Below are positions 1-11,642 of a stretch of 64,000 nt of DNA, piece by piece (within the stretch, counting starts at the first letter, position 1; each line of letters begins with the position of its first letter). Where the stretch lies: NCBI GenBank assembly GCA_015143295.1, contig CM026562.1, positions 2,852,001-2,916,000 on the forward strand. Direction: 5' to 3'. Below the pieces are notes generated by a model. It did not search any database and was not told the origin of the DNA. It was given only the letters and a program-made list of their open reading frames with translations. A program made the translations under genes and the position numbers. The stretch comes from Tetracentron sinense (lineage: Eukaryota; Streptophyta; Magnoliopsida; Trochodendrales; Trochodendraceae).

Positions 1-1018
1 GTCCACCTCCGTTTGCTTCAACTTCGTTCTGTTCAAAAGAAAAGATAAAATTTTAATATATTTTAAACTAAAAATCACGAACAAATTTGATTGGAAAAAA
101 AAATCAATAAATACCTTGCTCTTCTGTTCTGAAACCAGACTTCTATTTGGCGAGGACGAAGATTAAGCTGTTTTGCAAGAGCAACCTTTTGTTTCTGCGT
201 TTATTTGAAAAACAAAAACAAAAAAACAAGCTCAGAATCAGAATCAGAAAAAGAAAAAGAAAAAGAAAACCCTTTTCATTTCTCTCTCGTTCTTCTGGTT
301 TTGGACTTACGGGGTTGAGGGTATTGTGTTCTTTGAAGCTATCTTCAAGAAAAGCGGATTGTTCTTTAGAGAGTCTGAGTTTCTTCCTGGTTAGACCATT
401 CTCATCCTCATCGCTAGCTCTCGAAGAAGCTCTCTCCGTGTCAATTTCGTTGGCAGCAGCTTCTGCGTCTCTCTTGTTTCCTCCACCAGTTCCGCTTCTG
501 TACCTTGAGAAATCCATCTGAAACGACGATACAATACTGTTCGGCGAAGACACCGCCGTCCCATCATCGACCTCCGTCGCCGACGGCAACCGATTAACGT
601 CGAACCCTCTAGCATGTCCCCCCAGTTGACCTGAAGAACCCCCTTCAGAACTCCCTGTAACAACCCATCCCCCCAAAATCGAACCAAATAAGCAAAACCC
701 AGTTCAAAAAACCCCTAAAAAAAAAAGTAGAAATCAAAAGAAAAACGGAAGTTTAGATATCTGGGTATTACCGTTCTCGTTCGGCCATGGTAAACCCAGA
801 CGTGTAGAAGGTGGATTACGCGGAACAGGAGCTAGAGGGAGAAGATCAAGCTGAACAGGAGGATCTGCAGAAACCCTTTTATCAATATCTTCTTCTCTTC
901 CATTAATCCCAACTCCGAAGTTCATGCAAAACCCTAAACTATTGTTGTTAATCTTCTTTGTCGTCTCCAGAAACGTGAAAGGCTTCGGAGCATCTCCTAA
1001 ACTCAAACCCAACTCCAT
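1..1018 (-). CDS. HAT14: HD-Zip class II transcription factor, HAT14-like (3' end outside window)
   Basis: Nuclear DNA-binding repressor of the class II homeodomain-leucine zipper family. Four exons read by eye: 1018-772, 654-311, 194-115 and 28-1 (cut by the window edge), with GT-AG introns between them. The protein starts MELGLSLGD, an LxLxL EAR-type repression motif, followed by the F-rich and LGFCM segments seen in HAT14. An acidic/Ser stretch (about residues 150-167) leads into the homeodomain (from about T171), with recognition helix WFQNRRAR at 217-224. The homeodomain is split by introns after LNP (residue 197) and inside Arg224. The leucine zipper and CPSCE motif expected next are beyond position 1. 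The ATG at 1018 is the first in frame and gives the family N terminus. HAT14 rather than HAT22/HAT9 is an inference from the N terminus. Confidence 0.93.
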
Positions 1019-1105
1019 CGCTCATACAAAGAAACTCAAAGCAAAGAAAACCAGAGAAGAAACCCAGGAAAAGTTCGAGGATTGGAGAAAAGGAATTAAA
1101 AGAGT

Positions 1106-1222
1106 CTTTATACAGACTCTATCCGATCTCTTAATATAAACACAAATCCAAACAGTTTGTTTTTCTCTTGCCTTGCGCCAAACAGAGTTTGACCGAAAAA
1201 CTCAGGTTGACAAACACACGTG
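1106..1222 (-). promoter_or_regulatory. Core promoter of the HAT14-like gene
   Basis: On the minus strand a TATA-like TATAAAG lies at 1112-1106, about 90 bases upstream of the ATG. A perfect G-box CACGTG lies at 1217-1222, about 200 bases upstream. Several class II HD-Zip genes are known to respond to light quality through bHLH factors binding G-boxes, so this site is a plausible light or stress input. That link is an inference; the transcription start was not determined. Confidence 0.5.
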
Positions 1223-2050
1223 AAATCGATTAAAAAAAAAAAGGTAAAGCGAGGGCTAGGGCCTGCTAGTGCTAGCAGCTAGCTTCAACCATTCATCTCC
1301 TCTAGACGTAGGTCATGGGTTCTAGTCCCCAAAATGGTAGAGTCACACTCATCATTATTTCTAACCACTATGATTAGTCGTTTACCAGCACTAGTTAAAT
1401 GATATTGGAAGGAAAAAAGAACCAAAAAAAATTTATTTCAATAATCCTAAAAAGCAGAGGCCTCTTTGGGAATAATCATATTTGGTAACTTGAAGGTACC
1501 AAATGTGGTTGTTTTTGCAATCGATTTACATGAATCGGTATAACAATTAAAATGTCTAATGTGATCTAATTTTAACCGAAAAAATGTTACTGAAAAAATT
1601 CTTATAAATTTAAATTTTAGAAAAATCCTTGATAAGATATTCAAATAAGAGTTTGTTTTAGGGTTTTGCAATCATTTCATATAAGACAATAGTCCCATCG
1701 TTGCATTCTCTTAACTATTGATATTCTTCTTCGAATCAATTTTATACTATTTGCTTTCATATTTTGCCATGAAAAAGTTACAATTAAGCATGCAACATGC
1801 TTTATATACTTATTTTGTCTTTGAACTTTTTTTTACGGTATTATCATTTATTTGTTGTTTTAGTACAAGACATCACCCATTGAAATGAGATCTCATGACC
1901 TCTCACGCCAAACCATTCATTGGAACGAGCGGTAGTGGTGATTTTTAAGGAAAGAAATAACTGTTGCTTACCTATCAAAAATCTATGGTAAAATATTGAT
2001 ACCATACAATGTATTAATAAAGCCATATCAATATATAGCATGCGCTAATA
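1141..2050. other. Intergenic AT-rich DNA, no gene seen
   Basis: No sustained coding frame. At 1250-1345 there is a segment with a tRNA B-box-like GGTTCTAGTCC, which could be a decayed SINE, but no convincing A box accompanies it. The rest is A/T-rich without recognisable repeats. Confidence 0.5.
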
Positions 2051-2058
2051 ACATAAGG

Positions 2059-2216
2059 GCTAGGAAGCACGGATACGGCAATATGATATGGGTACGACGA
2101 TATGACAGAACTTATCAGAAACAGCTAAGTTTTATCTTAAAGTGTCGTATCGGATACGACAATATAGGTACGGTGATACGGGTACGTTTCTATTTTCAAA
2201 GTATCCGTGCTTCCTA
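2059..2216. mobile_element. hAT-type MITE (158 bp)
   Basis: Terminal inverted repeats TAGGAAGCACGGATAC at the left and the complement GTATCCGTGCTTCCTA at the right enclose 158 bases. They are flanked by an 8-base duplication, ACATAAGG on the left (2051-2058) and ACATAAGA on the right (2217-2224), with one mismatch. An 8-base duplication fits the hAT superfamily. The interior repeats the theme GGATACG/GGTACG several times and codes for nothing. Confidence 0.75.
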
Positions 2217-2224
2217 ACATAAGA

Positions 2225-3039
2225 GGCACGTGTAAGACAAAACCACTAAACAAAGGGTTACGTACAAAAATATAAATGGGTCCAAAAAAAAAAAAGCTTT
2301 TAATGTAGGTCTTTAATTGTTATTTATACCTTACAGTGGTAAGTATCGCGTATCAATGGAGACTGTAATGGTAAGAGTCTCGTCTTCAGAACGTAGCCAC
2401 TGAGGGAATTCAGGCAATTTTTGATGACCAAAACGTGATCCAATCCATCCAAGCAAAATCAAACAGAGTTTGACTCGAACTTAGATTATTTAAATATTCG
2501 AGCTTAAATAAAGGTTAGCTTGATTCATTCGAGCTAGAAATATTTAGTTGAACTTAGCTTGAAGAAGCTCTGCTGAACCATCGAATCAGCTAAGCTTGAG
2601 TGCAACATCTAATAAGGCTACTTTGTACCGTAGTTCTAGTTTTTAGACATGGATATTTTGTCTCTATTTAGAAAATAATAATTTTTGAAACAAAGATAAT
2701 TTTGTTAAAGCACTTAAATATTCTAACACCATTTAGAGGGTTTTTTTTTTTTTAATAAAAAGTTTTCATTTAAGAACCTATTATTTTTTATATTATTCCT
2801 ATGTGTAGCTTTAATTTTATGTTAATTTTGCTTTTTTTAAATAAATGAAGCAAAAATCTTTCAAATATGTACTTGCTTGTAATTTATTATTTCTTTATCA
2901 AACATATTATTATATTAAAAGACCTAATTTTTTAAGAGTAGCTCATTGGATCATATAAGCAGATTAAATAAGCTTCGTCAAGCCCTCTAGATTTTTGTTT
3001 CTTCTGTTTTGATATGGTCTAATCTTTTATCTAACTATG
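2225..3039. other. Intergenic DNA with a GAGCTTGA-rich repeat fragment
   Basis: No gene seen. About 2465-2615 is rich in GAGCTTGA/AGCTTGAG words and looks like one end of the GAGCTCG-rich hAT elements found at 11.3, 13.8 and 18.7 kb. No second terminus was found, so it is probably a decayed or truncated copy. The remainder is A/T-rich. Confidence 0.45.
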
Positions 3040-3162
3040 TCAGGGGTCGGGGGATCGGTTAACACTCATGGTGGGCATCAACAGCCACACCAAAGACTCG
3101 AACAAGTGTCTCCACTCCCCAAAGGGAGATACACTACCACCGGGACAAACCCATGGTGTCTC
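3040..3162 (-). repeat. tRNA-derived SINE-like element
   Basis: Read on the minus strand, the segment has a tRNA-like A box (around TGTCCCGGTGGTAGTG) and a B box (TTGTTCGAGTC) at normal spacing, then non-tRNA sequence. This is the layout of a tRNA-derived SINE promoter. It cannot fold as a full tRNA, so it is not called as one. The 3' tail and target duplication were not resolved. Confidence 0.5.
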
Positions 3163-4345
3163 TAGATTTCTTACTCACCAGCTTCTATCCAAAAGAAATT
3201 TATGGTACTCAGATCTGTTCACAATCAATTGCCATTGAACTCTCAACAACTCCCAATCACATATATGGCACTTGATATTATTGGAGGAGAAAAAAATGAG
3301 ATGGGAAATTTTTAAAAGATTTTAAAAAAAATCTACCAATTGTTAAGTACCACATATGGGATTGAACTCAAGCATACAAATACACTATCAAATCTTAACC
3401 CATATCTAACCTTAAGAGTTATTTAAAATAAAGGATTAGGATTAGAGAGTTTAGTTGGGAGTATCATTGACTGATTCAAAATGTTTTAATCCTGAGCTTT
3501 TCAGTAATCGCTTATTACAGGTCCTATACTCCAAGAAATATAGTCAACGAAAAATGGTAAATTGATCAGAGGGTCCTGATCTGTCCATTAAGTTGACTGG
3601 CCGAGTACGGAAATCCGAGAATATCGTATTTCCCGATTCATTAGCGAGTAATGGAGTTGGAAATGACTCCCCTAACAGAGACCGCTGATTCACCAACAAA
3701 CACGGGGCTTGAGCTTATCTTCGGCAAATGGACACGCGTCGAATAACAATTGGATGGAGGGAAAATAAACGTTAAAGTTTGAACCGGGTGTGAAAAAATC
3801 AAACGTCGGAAAGGGGGGTATAGATTAGCACGAGATTTGACCAGAACTGCCCCCACCCCTTTAACTTAAGTCCAAGGAGACTTTTAGTTAAGGAAGGTTC
3901 CTTTTCTCTTCTCTCAACCAACGGATGTAGCTGTAGCAATTTACCGGCGATCTCCGGTGGAAAGGGCCACAGATGTCATGCTTTTGGGATCATTACAATA
4001 ATTGAAGTCATGCAGTCTTTAATGATAAATCGAGAGAGAGAGAGGCATGAGAGAAGCATGAATACTAAGGAGGTGGAAGGTGACCTGACTTGAGAAAAGC
4101 CCCACAGTCATTGCCTCCCCCCTCATCACGCTTTTGACAAAGATAAGGTTTCATTCTAGAATTATTGTGTTTCTCTACTTTTATCTCAATCGTACACGTG
4201 GCATATCCGCATGTGGGTGCACAGGGTCTTGAGTTATACCATATAATCCATGTTTTACATGTCAAGTTAGTCCATATTTCACGCTACTTAGGTGCTTTGT
4301 GGCTTTCACTGTTTATTTAGGGGATCGATTTAAAGTCATTTGTTT
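3163..4345. other. Intergenic DNA, no gene seen
   Basis: Short open frames on the minus strand at 3641-3856 and 4065-4265 have no recognisable domain or start context. The segment around 3590-3870 is GC-richer than its surroundings. No terminal repeats were seen. Confidence 0.4.
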
Positions 4346-4350
4346 CAGAG

Positions 4351-4490
4351 GAGTGCTAGCCCTCGCATTTACTCCAAATTGACGCAAGATGTGCTTAACT
4401 CGTGGATTTATTTCATTGTTTTAATAGTTTAAAAAAGTAAATTTCAAACAATGTTTGACATTTGTACGAATGGGGCTAGCAAAATCCTTC
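4351..4490. repeat. Small MITE-like repeat, GCTAGCCC family, copy 1
   Basis: Bounded by the inverted words GCTAGCCC and GGGGCTAGC. The interior words GCATTTAC and TGTTTGACATTTGT recur in the same order at 16952-17108, so the two are copies of one short element. The target duplication was not resolved. Confidence 0.5.
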
Positions 4491-4984
4491 CTTTTATTAT
4501 CCAAATGTGACCTGGAATCGGGAAGAGAATATTGTTAATATTTTTTTTAAATTAATAATATGAAATTAGTGAAGTCTCTATTATTGTATATATCTTTTTA
4601 TGAAATGAGTTAGTCTATGAATACTCTTAAATGTACTCCCAAATTCTAAACATCTATGACTAATTACTAACCCTATGTTTGGTTGTCGAGAAAATAAATA
4701 AAAACATAGAAAAGAAAAGAAAATTAGGCAAAACATAACTAAAAATTGTATTAGAAATCCAATTTTTTTTTCCCCATGTTTTCGCCTATTTCCTCGGCAA
4801 CCAAATATAGCTTAAGTGTCAAAATTTGGGTTGACTTATTTTTTTCTAATACTACATCAGTTTTAATTTTGATATTTTAATAATTAAATTAAAAGATTAG
4901 GATGTGAGATAATGTTTGGGAGTTCACTTATAAAATTGTAAGTAAGCTATTAATGTAAGTGTTGTATTTGATATAAGTAGTGAT
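4491..4984. other. Intergenic AT-rich DNA, no gene seen
   Basis: A/T-rich. A short inverted pair around 4677-4810 (TATGTTTGGTTG ... CAACCAAATATAG) suggests another decayed MITE. No coding frame is supported. Confidence 0.4.
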
Positions 4985-5260
4985 TAGTGGATCCTAGGTT
5001 CCACTTCTTATCTTATCCCTTGTTCTCGTGTCCCTTTTAACACTTATTTAACCTTAGTTAAGCTAAACTAAATTAAATTTGAGATTTTTTTAATTTTTTA
5101 AAATCATGGTTGGATTGCTTAACTTTAGGGGTGAATGAATTTCAACCACAGTTCATGAATATTTAAAATTAGGACAGGAACCGGTGAGGACTAACCATTT
5201 CTTTACAAAATGGAAACCAATGGTACATAAAGTATTTTCCCTTTGATATACCCACCGTTT
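4985..5260. repeat. MITE family B, copy 1
   Basis: Shares with 16592-16862, and in reverse orientation with 14985-15172, an ordered set of segments: a CCCTTTTAACACxxxTTAACC arm, a central GGATTGCTTAAC, GGTGAATGAATTTC, then TATTTAAAATTAGG, a TGAGGAC segment and ACAAAATGG near the right end. Three copies in one window define a dispersed non-coding repeat. Its central words resemble those of the foldback family A described below. Confidence 0.6.
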
Positions 5261-6045
5261 AAGTTAGGTTCCACTGCCGGGCTTTAACTAACTAGGATTG
5301 TAGCCTAAAGAGCACCAAAAATAAAATAAAAAAATTATTGTTGTTGATACATCACGGAGCTTTAAACATGGTAGATTTAAAAAAAAACGATAATTAATTA
5401 ATTATCTTGTGATGCAATTAAAGTGGGTAGGTCGCGATTCAGGATTATAAATGGTTTGGATTCATTCTCCTTAAACCGCGGGAGTTGTTGGGGGGAGACT
5501 GTTCCCAGAAGAAGATCTTCACCGAATCTTTGAAGGCTGAGTAAAGGCATGAAAAAGCAAGGGCATTGTGGTAAATGAGAGATCTGAGAAGGATCACGCA
5601 TTGTTATGGCAGATGACCAAAACTCGTGTAGATGGGTGGGTCCCGGATTTGTGGTTGAGGTCATGCGCCCGGTCGAGTGCGTCAAAGTCAAGGCCTGGGG
5701 TGTGCGCGAGACAGGAGGGGTGCGCAGGATAGTCACGTGAAGAGAAAGCGTGGAAATGGGGCAGGTGGGGCCCAGCAGCAATGCGAAGGGTAAGGGGCAA
5801 TGATGGCTGTTGCGGCGGAGAGGGGACAAGTCCACAGCAGTAATCATTAGTACGGCCTGCTCATGCCTCCCTCCTTCTCTCTTGGTGGGCCCCACTTCAC
5901 ACCTCCCAAAGAAGGCAAGGCAATTATTAAGGGGTGATTGAAGGGTCTTTCTTCCTTTTCACCCCCTCTTAGGCCCTTACGTCCCCTCCATCTCTCTTCA
6001 TCATTACATCCATATACTGTACTTGTCTTTTTCTCTCTCTTTGGA
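5261..6045. other. Intergenic DNA, GC-richer block without recognised gene
   Basis: 5400-5900 is clearly GC-richer than its flanks and keeps a 165-codon frame open on the minus strand. The conceptual product is low-complexity Pro/Leu/Thr-rich with no motif I recognise, so no gene is called. A pyrimidine-rich stretch follows (5940-6040). Confidence 0.4.
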
Positions 6046-6275
6046 CCTGGTCCGCAATGTCATTTTTAGGAATAGCCCCCTCTATTACTCTATATTTACC
6101 CACAGATCCTTCAACTTCTTTGACAATTTAGTACGCCATAATGGTTTTTCTTTTATGCTCCTGGTCCGCAATGTCATTTTTAGGAATAGCCCCCTCTATT
6201 ACTCTATATTTACCCACAGATCCTTCAACTTCTTTGACAATTTAGTACGCCATAATGGTTTTTCTTTTATGCTCC
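6046..6275. repeat. Two-copy tandem repeat, 114-bp unit
   Basis: The unit beginning CCTGGTCCGCAATGTCA at 6046 is repeated from 6160 with virtually no difference by eye, which indicates a recent local duplication. Both units stay open in one frame, but the product is a simple repeat with no recognised domain. Confidence 0.9.
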
Positions 6276-7759
6276 GTTTGTTTTGAAATAAAATAGGGAA
6301 ACATAAATTCCATGGAAAATATCATTTCTCAAAATATACTTATTTTTATTTTTTATTTTTAGGACAACTGATATTTTCTATGAAATTCATTTGTTTTCCT
6401 CTATTTTACTTCGAAACAAATGAACCATTAATTGACTTTTGTACCCGTCTTCAAAGGAGAATCAAGCTTCATCCTTGGCGATGGATTTCTTATGACAAAT
6501 GCCCCTAAGCTTTGCCTTTTCAGCCTAAGCCTACTTAAGATACATGTGCATGCTTTATTGGTAGTTTTTATTTTTAATTTATATTTTTAAATTTAATGAG
6601 TGAATTGCCGCATAAGGAATAAGAAGTTTAATTCCTTGAGACTAGGCCATAAATGGTAGCGCGTGTATTTGTCATAGGTATGATGGTTAGCACTCTAACC
6701 CACTAATTCAAATTGCGGTCTAACTGTATATCAAGACAAAAAATTCAATAAAAGATAATGAGACTAATATTTTTATGTTATCTCTAACAATCAATATTAG
6801 TCCACCCTTCATCCTCTTTTTTTTTTTTTTCTCTTTTTTGACAAGAAGGGTATCAAGTAATACACTTTAAACACAGACACATAATCAGACTTAATAGTAC
6901 CGTTAAGGTGACATAAGAGTAAACTCATGCATTCACTCCAAAAGTCTGACTAATGGAGGAGTTGTGGACCCTTATACACCCATGTGAAGTCAAAACCCAA
7001 ACACAGGACAATATGACCCAACCGCAAGTATGAAACTTTTCATTTTTTTGGTAAGTAGGGTATAAAATAACATACTTACTCTAAATACACGCTCACAGTG
7101 AGGCCTAAGGAGACCTTATTAATGCAATTATTGTATATCTAACTTTTAAGTCATATATTTATTACAGTTGTATTTATGTAGCCTCTCTTTAGCTTCATAA
7201 GTCAAAATCCACGAATTATGAAAACCATAAAAACTCAACCTTGACTTAAAACTAGATTATATTTAATAAATAGATAAAGGCAGCCCCTCCCATTTTAAAC
7301 GAGTGTGCTGTAGTGGGGTGACTTGAGCTCAAATTTTTGTGGTTTTTGACAAAGTCTGCCATTAATTCCAATATTGGTTCAAAATTTTGCCCCCGTTTGA
7401 TATCTCTAATTTAAATTTATTATATGGAAAAATTCATTTCTCCCCTCATTTTTCGACTCGAGACACCAATTACCTATGATAGTGGTTAGTATCGGTGTTA
7501 GTTTATGAATGAATGGACTCATGGCCTTATTGCTAGAGAATTCTTACTATTAATTTCTTGGGACATTTATTTTTCTAAGACTTAATCTTAAGATATCTCT
7601 TAACGGGAACCCATACCTTAGAAAGATATTCGCATGAAGTTGGATCGGTGATATCTAATTGGTTTGTGTGAGGGGATTTTACCGAAAGGACACGCGTCAA
7701 CAGCAACTCCTCCCAAGTTCTGAGGTACTGGTAGAAGGTTGGAATGGAGGGTGTGATAC
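6276..7759. other. Intergenic DNA with decayed repeats
   Basis: No gene. Two related segments (about 6838-6905 and 7048-7120) share a GGGTATxAAxTAA(T/C)A...TAAACACAxxCxCA pattern. A reverse-oriented relative lies near 35080-35150, so these are remnants of a dispersed family. The rest is A/T-rich. Confidence 0.4.
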
Positions 7760-8560
7760 CCTGACCTGTACTCCGATGATTAAGTCAGTAGGTGTAGAAG
7801 ATGATGAACAGTAAGAAAATACAGAAAGTTCGAAGGACCTAGCTCTTCAAAAAAAATATCTCCCCCCTTCATACTGTTTTTCTCTGGTTTATATAGGCCA
7901 CTCTGGTCATGGCCATGGATACCCATTGATGTCCATGCATCCCTCGAATCCCTGATGTGTACTTTAGTAATCATTTTAGATAGATCTCCCGGCCATTCGT
8001 ACTGCACGCGCATCTGCACACAAAAGAACAGGCAAAGAGTAGGAACTCGTCCGAGGTGACTGGCATTAAATGCAGCATTAAATGCCATTTAATGCCAAGA
8101 CAATGTTACCCACCTACCATCGTAGAGGTAGGATCAGTCCCAGGCGACTGGGCAGCAACGCCAGATCTTATTACGTGTTTAGGATACGCAATCGCGGACA
8201 ATAAGACGACGGGTACGTCGTCAGAATGAGGACGTGATCGTCGTTCACAAGACCACGGGTCCGTCGTCAGAATGAGGATGTGATCGTCGTTCACAAGACC
8301 ACGGGTCCGTTGCCAAAGTGAGGACGTGATCGTCGTTCACAAGACCACGGGTCCGTCGTCAGAGTGAAGACGTGATCGTCGTTCACAAGACCACGGGTCC
8401 GTCGTCAGAGTGAAGACGTGATCGTCGTTCATGGGACCACGTTCTCGTCGTTCATACGACCACGGGCCCGTTGCCGAGGAGACGACGGAAATGAGCTCAA
8501 ACGATAACACCACACTGAGGACGAGCTCGTTGTTACCATACTTAGGTTTTTGCGAAAATT
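7760..8560 (-). mobile_element. LTR-like region with TATA box and 46-bp CpG-rich tandem array
   Basis: On the minus strand a TATA box (CTATATAAACC, near 7892) follows, about 300 bases downstream, an array of five units of about 46 bases (8230-8460) built on GACGTGATCGTCGTTCAC and ACCACGGGTCCGTCGTC. Downstream comes CTGACTTAATCATCGGAG and then a CAGG/ACACC segment. A closely related ACTTTATCATCGGAG occurs at 13495 behind another array, so both are probably LTR or leader sequences of one retroelement class. No boundary or target duplication could be fixed. Confidence 0.55.
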
Positions 8561-11250
8561 ACCCATTACAGTTTGTTTTTAATCTTTGTTCAGAATTGAA
8601 AATTTGAAATTTTATTATATTTTTTAATCACCACTTTGTTGATAACAAAAATAAAAAAAAGTACCACCTTATTTTTTAAAACTTTTTTATTATATAAAAT
8701 TTATTTAAAATTAATAATTTAATAATTAATGCACATATTAATCGTGTGGCACCTGTATATTACTACTAATAAAAGTTGGAAATCGAGACGGGAGCAGGAG
8801 GCCGGGCCTAAATCCCGTCATCAATAACGTGAGCACGGACAGTGAATTGTGGTGATTGGGTTTGGAATCACGTCAGACCACAGACTGTAAATATCAACAT
8901 CTCGAACCTTTTGATGCAAGCAAACGGCAAGCCTGCCCACCTGGTCCTCCTCGTGACGCGTTTCCACATCCATCTCTCTCTAATTGACTCAGAAATGCTT
9001 TGAACCGTTCCTCCAAGTTTTAATTATTTTCTTGGATATAATAGAAAATTGACTACGAAAAGCAACTTGAGGTTTGAATTTTGAATCCCAGAATAAGAAT
9101 ACAACATATACCCCCGTACATCTCCCTCCTTAGAAACCTATCATTAATCTCAATGATCCCTTCTTTGGTTGATTCTGATACCATCCATTTCGTCCGATCT
9201 TTTATGACTGGTTTGTATTTTGATTCTTTGTTAATTTGAAATGTACATCATTTAACTTTATCGGTTCAATTTTTTTTTTTTTGGAGTTACATGAATATAA
9301 AATTAAGTCATTGTATAGGATATGTAAATGCATTATAATCAAGTTTTTTTTTTTTCTTTTAAATTAGTGAAGAATCCATGATAAAATAACAAGATAATAA
9401 TAACAAAGCAAAAACACAAAAATTACAAAATAAAATTTATGTGATTTGGCCTAAAAACTTACGTTGACGGTCGAAGTGATCAAAGTAGACTTCATTAAGA
9501 AAAAAGAAAAATTACAAGAGAAGAGAAGAGCCCATCAAAACCCAAGAAAAGTCTCAATGCTCTCACAAATTTTCTTGTTCTCTCAATTCTTTCAATCACC
9601 TTGAAACTTACAAACCTTAATCACCAAACCTCTCTTTATAGTAAAAAAAAAAAGGTTATCAAAACAAAAGGAAACAACTTTAGTCAAAAAAAATAGGTTA
9701 TCAAAACAAAAGGAAACAACTTCCTACCGTAAAAGGAAATTTCCAAAAGAAAAAAGGAAACCAAAAATCAGTGACTACCGATTGAGTGGGATCCAAGTTC
9801 TGCTTGAGCGGGATACCACAATAGCCTCCATATTTTGCATATTTTGCAGACTCAAAACCGCCAACTTCCGCTCGAACGGTTTGCTCCAGATTAGAGCCAA
9901 ACTTTACAGAAGAGCTATGAAAATTGTAACTTATATATATATTTTTAAAATAGTGAAAGAATCTCTCTGCGATTATGGACGTAGTGATCTAGCTGAACAT
10001 GAAAATCTGTATCTGAGTTAAATCTTTGTTTCTATATATCATTATTTCCTACATGATCATCAATTTACATCTTAATAAGAACTATATGATAGGATGGTAA
10101 TAGAAAATTTAAATATTAGGTTAACAAACACATCCTTACAACAATCACTATGGATAGGCAGGCTGGCAGGTCATAACTATGTCTTGGAATTATGCAAAAG
10201 TTTTCTATTTACCTTTGTGGATGCCGTTGCCGATGCCGTGCTCTGCATTGTATTGCCAGTTCAAGTCCGAATGAACTTTCTTTTCTTTTGAAAAGAGAGC
10301 CTGGTGGTTGGGGGTTAGTTAGTAAGTGGTGAGGATGTGGTTTGAACCCAGGTCGGTGATTTTTGACACCCAACAAACACCTTAAGAGCAACGAAATCTT
10401 CTAAACAAATTTAGTAATTTTTTTTTTGGTTTAAAACCAAAGTTATTATTAGATTCCATCATATCAAGCAACACAGAATTACACTCCGCCTCTTGCGCCA
10501 ATGGAGGGTGTGACCTCTCTTTTGAGGGAGGTCCCCATCCAATCCCCGGGGTGATGTGTCTCACGAGCTCCAATAAGCAATTAAAAAAAACGAGTATCAG
10601 TTAAAAGTGTTATCTAAAAGATATAAAAATGATCATTCTTCTTTGGGCAATGATTAGCAAACTACACATTAGACTATGTGATATAATGTCATGGCCACGG
10701 TCCTTTTTGATACTCTTTTTACTATGATTAAGTTTAAGAAAATTAAAGTTACTATTTTTGTTTTTTTTAAATCAAGATTAGATTACTTAACCTTAAGTAC
10801 ACTTGATGTGTGGTAGGTAAAAACGGGAGACATTGACGAATGATGACTGCTGTTAAGTACTTTCCTTCTTTCTTACATCGCTAGCCCAACAAATATATTT
10901 GTATTTATTGGGGGTACTCCCCTACATAAGGTTTGGCAGGGAGATGAGCTTAGGGTTAGATACTATCTAATAATAGAAGATTTGCTCTCAATTGGACGTT
11001 GACGGATTGCTGCAACGTACTCAAATTTTTTTGCTCACTCTTATTTCATTCAAGGAAAGACGAATAACAGGTTAAACCTTCTTTTATATCATCCAATAGA
11101 AGTGCAACAAGTGTCACATTTACCATAGCAGGGGTTGTCGTATACTATCCTTTGTGTCCTTATCATTTCTATGATTGTAAATGGGTCCCATTAAACATAG
11201 AAGGCATCCATCCCAGTTACTTACGGGTCAGCAACAACACCTGCTGTTGT
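8561..11250. other. Intergenic AT-rich DNA, no gene seen
   Basis: Contains a two-copy tandem repeat of about 47 bases at 9640-9725 (GGTTATCAAAACAAAAGGAA). At 10285-10350 a tRNA B-box-like GGTTTGAACCC may mark an old SINE. Poly-A/T tracts are frequent. Short frames at 9782-10021 and 10094-10291 have no family features and are not called. Confidence 0.4.
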
Positions 11251-11258
11251 GTTGCTGG

Positions 11259-11634
11259 CAGGGGTGTATTGGAGCTTGGCTCGATCTTTGCTTGAAAAGC
11301 TCGGCTTGAGTTCGAATTGATTCAAATTCAAGCCGAGCTCGGTTTGGCTCAAGTTCGACTTGATTTATTAAAAAAATGTTTTTAAGTAAAAGAAATAATA
11401 TTTTTTATAATTAGTATTTACATATATATTATTATTTTTAATAGAGCTTGAGCCGAACCAAGCCTCAACTGAGCTGAGCTTCAAGCTAAGTTGAATTAAA
11501 CCGGCCTAGGCTCGAGCTTGGCTTGAACACATTTTTGAACTCGGAAAATCAGATCGGCTAGGCCCAGATCGAGCCTAATTTTTTCGATCAAGCTCAGCTT
11601 GATCGAGCAGGGCTGGCCGAGCTTCCAGCCACTA
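11259..11634. mobile_element. hAT-type non-autonomous element, GAGCTCG-rich family, degenerate copy
   Basis: Ends CAGGGGTGTATTGGAGC and GAGCTTCCAGCCACTA, corresponding to the TAGGGGTG...CACCCCTA-type ends of the better copy at 18729-19384. The flanks are GTTGCTGG (11251-11258) and ATTGCTGG (11635-11642), an 8-base duplication with one mismatch. The interior is AT-rich between arms dense in GAGCTTGAG/CTCAAGCTC words. Confidence 0.65.
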
Positions 11635-11642
11635 ATTGCTGG

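Noticed and set aside
147..521. 124-codon open frame on the plus strand
   Set aside because: It lies antisense to HAT14-like exons 2 and 3 and their intron; the opposite strand has clear homeodomain coding with splice sites.
1250..1345. tRNA gene suggested by a B-box-like GGTTCTAGTCC
   Set aside because: No acceptor stem or anticodon arm can be formed and the A box is poor; at best an old SINE.
5398..5895. 165-codon open frame on the minus strand
   Set aside because: GC-rich local composition keeps the frame open; the product is Pro/Leu/Thr-rich without any family motif, and another frame on the same strand is open as well.
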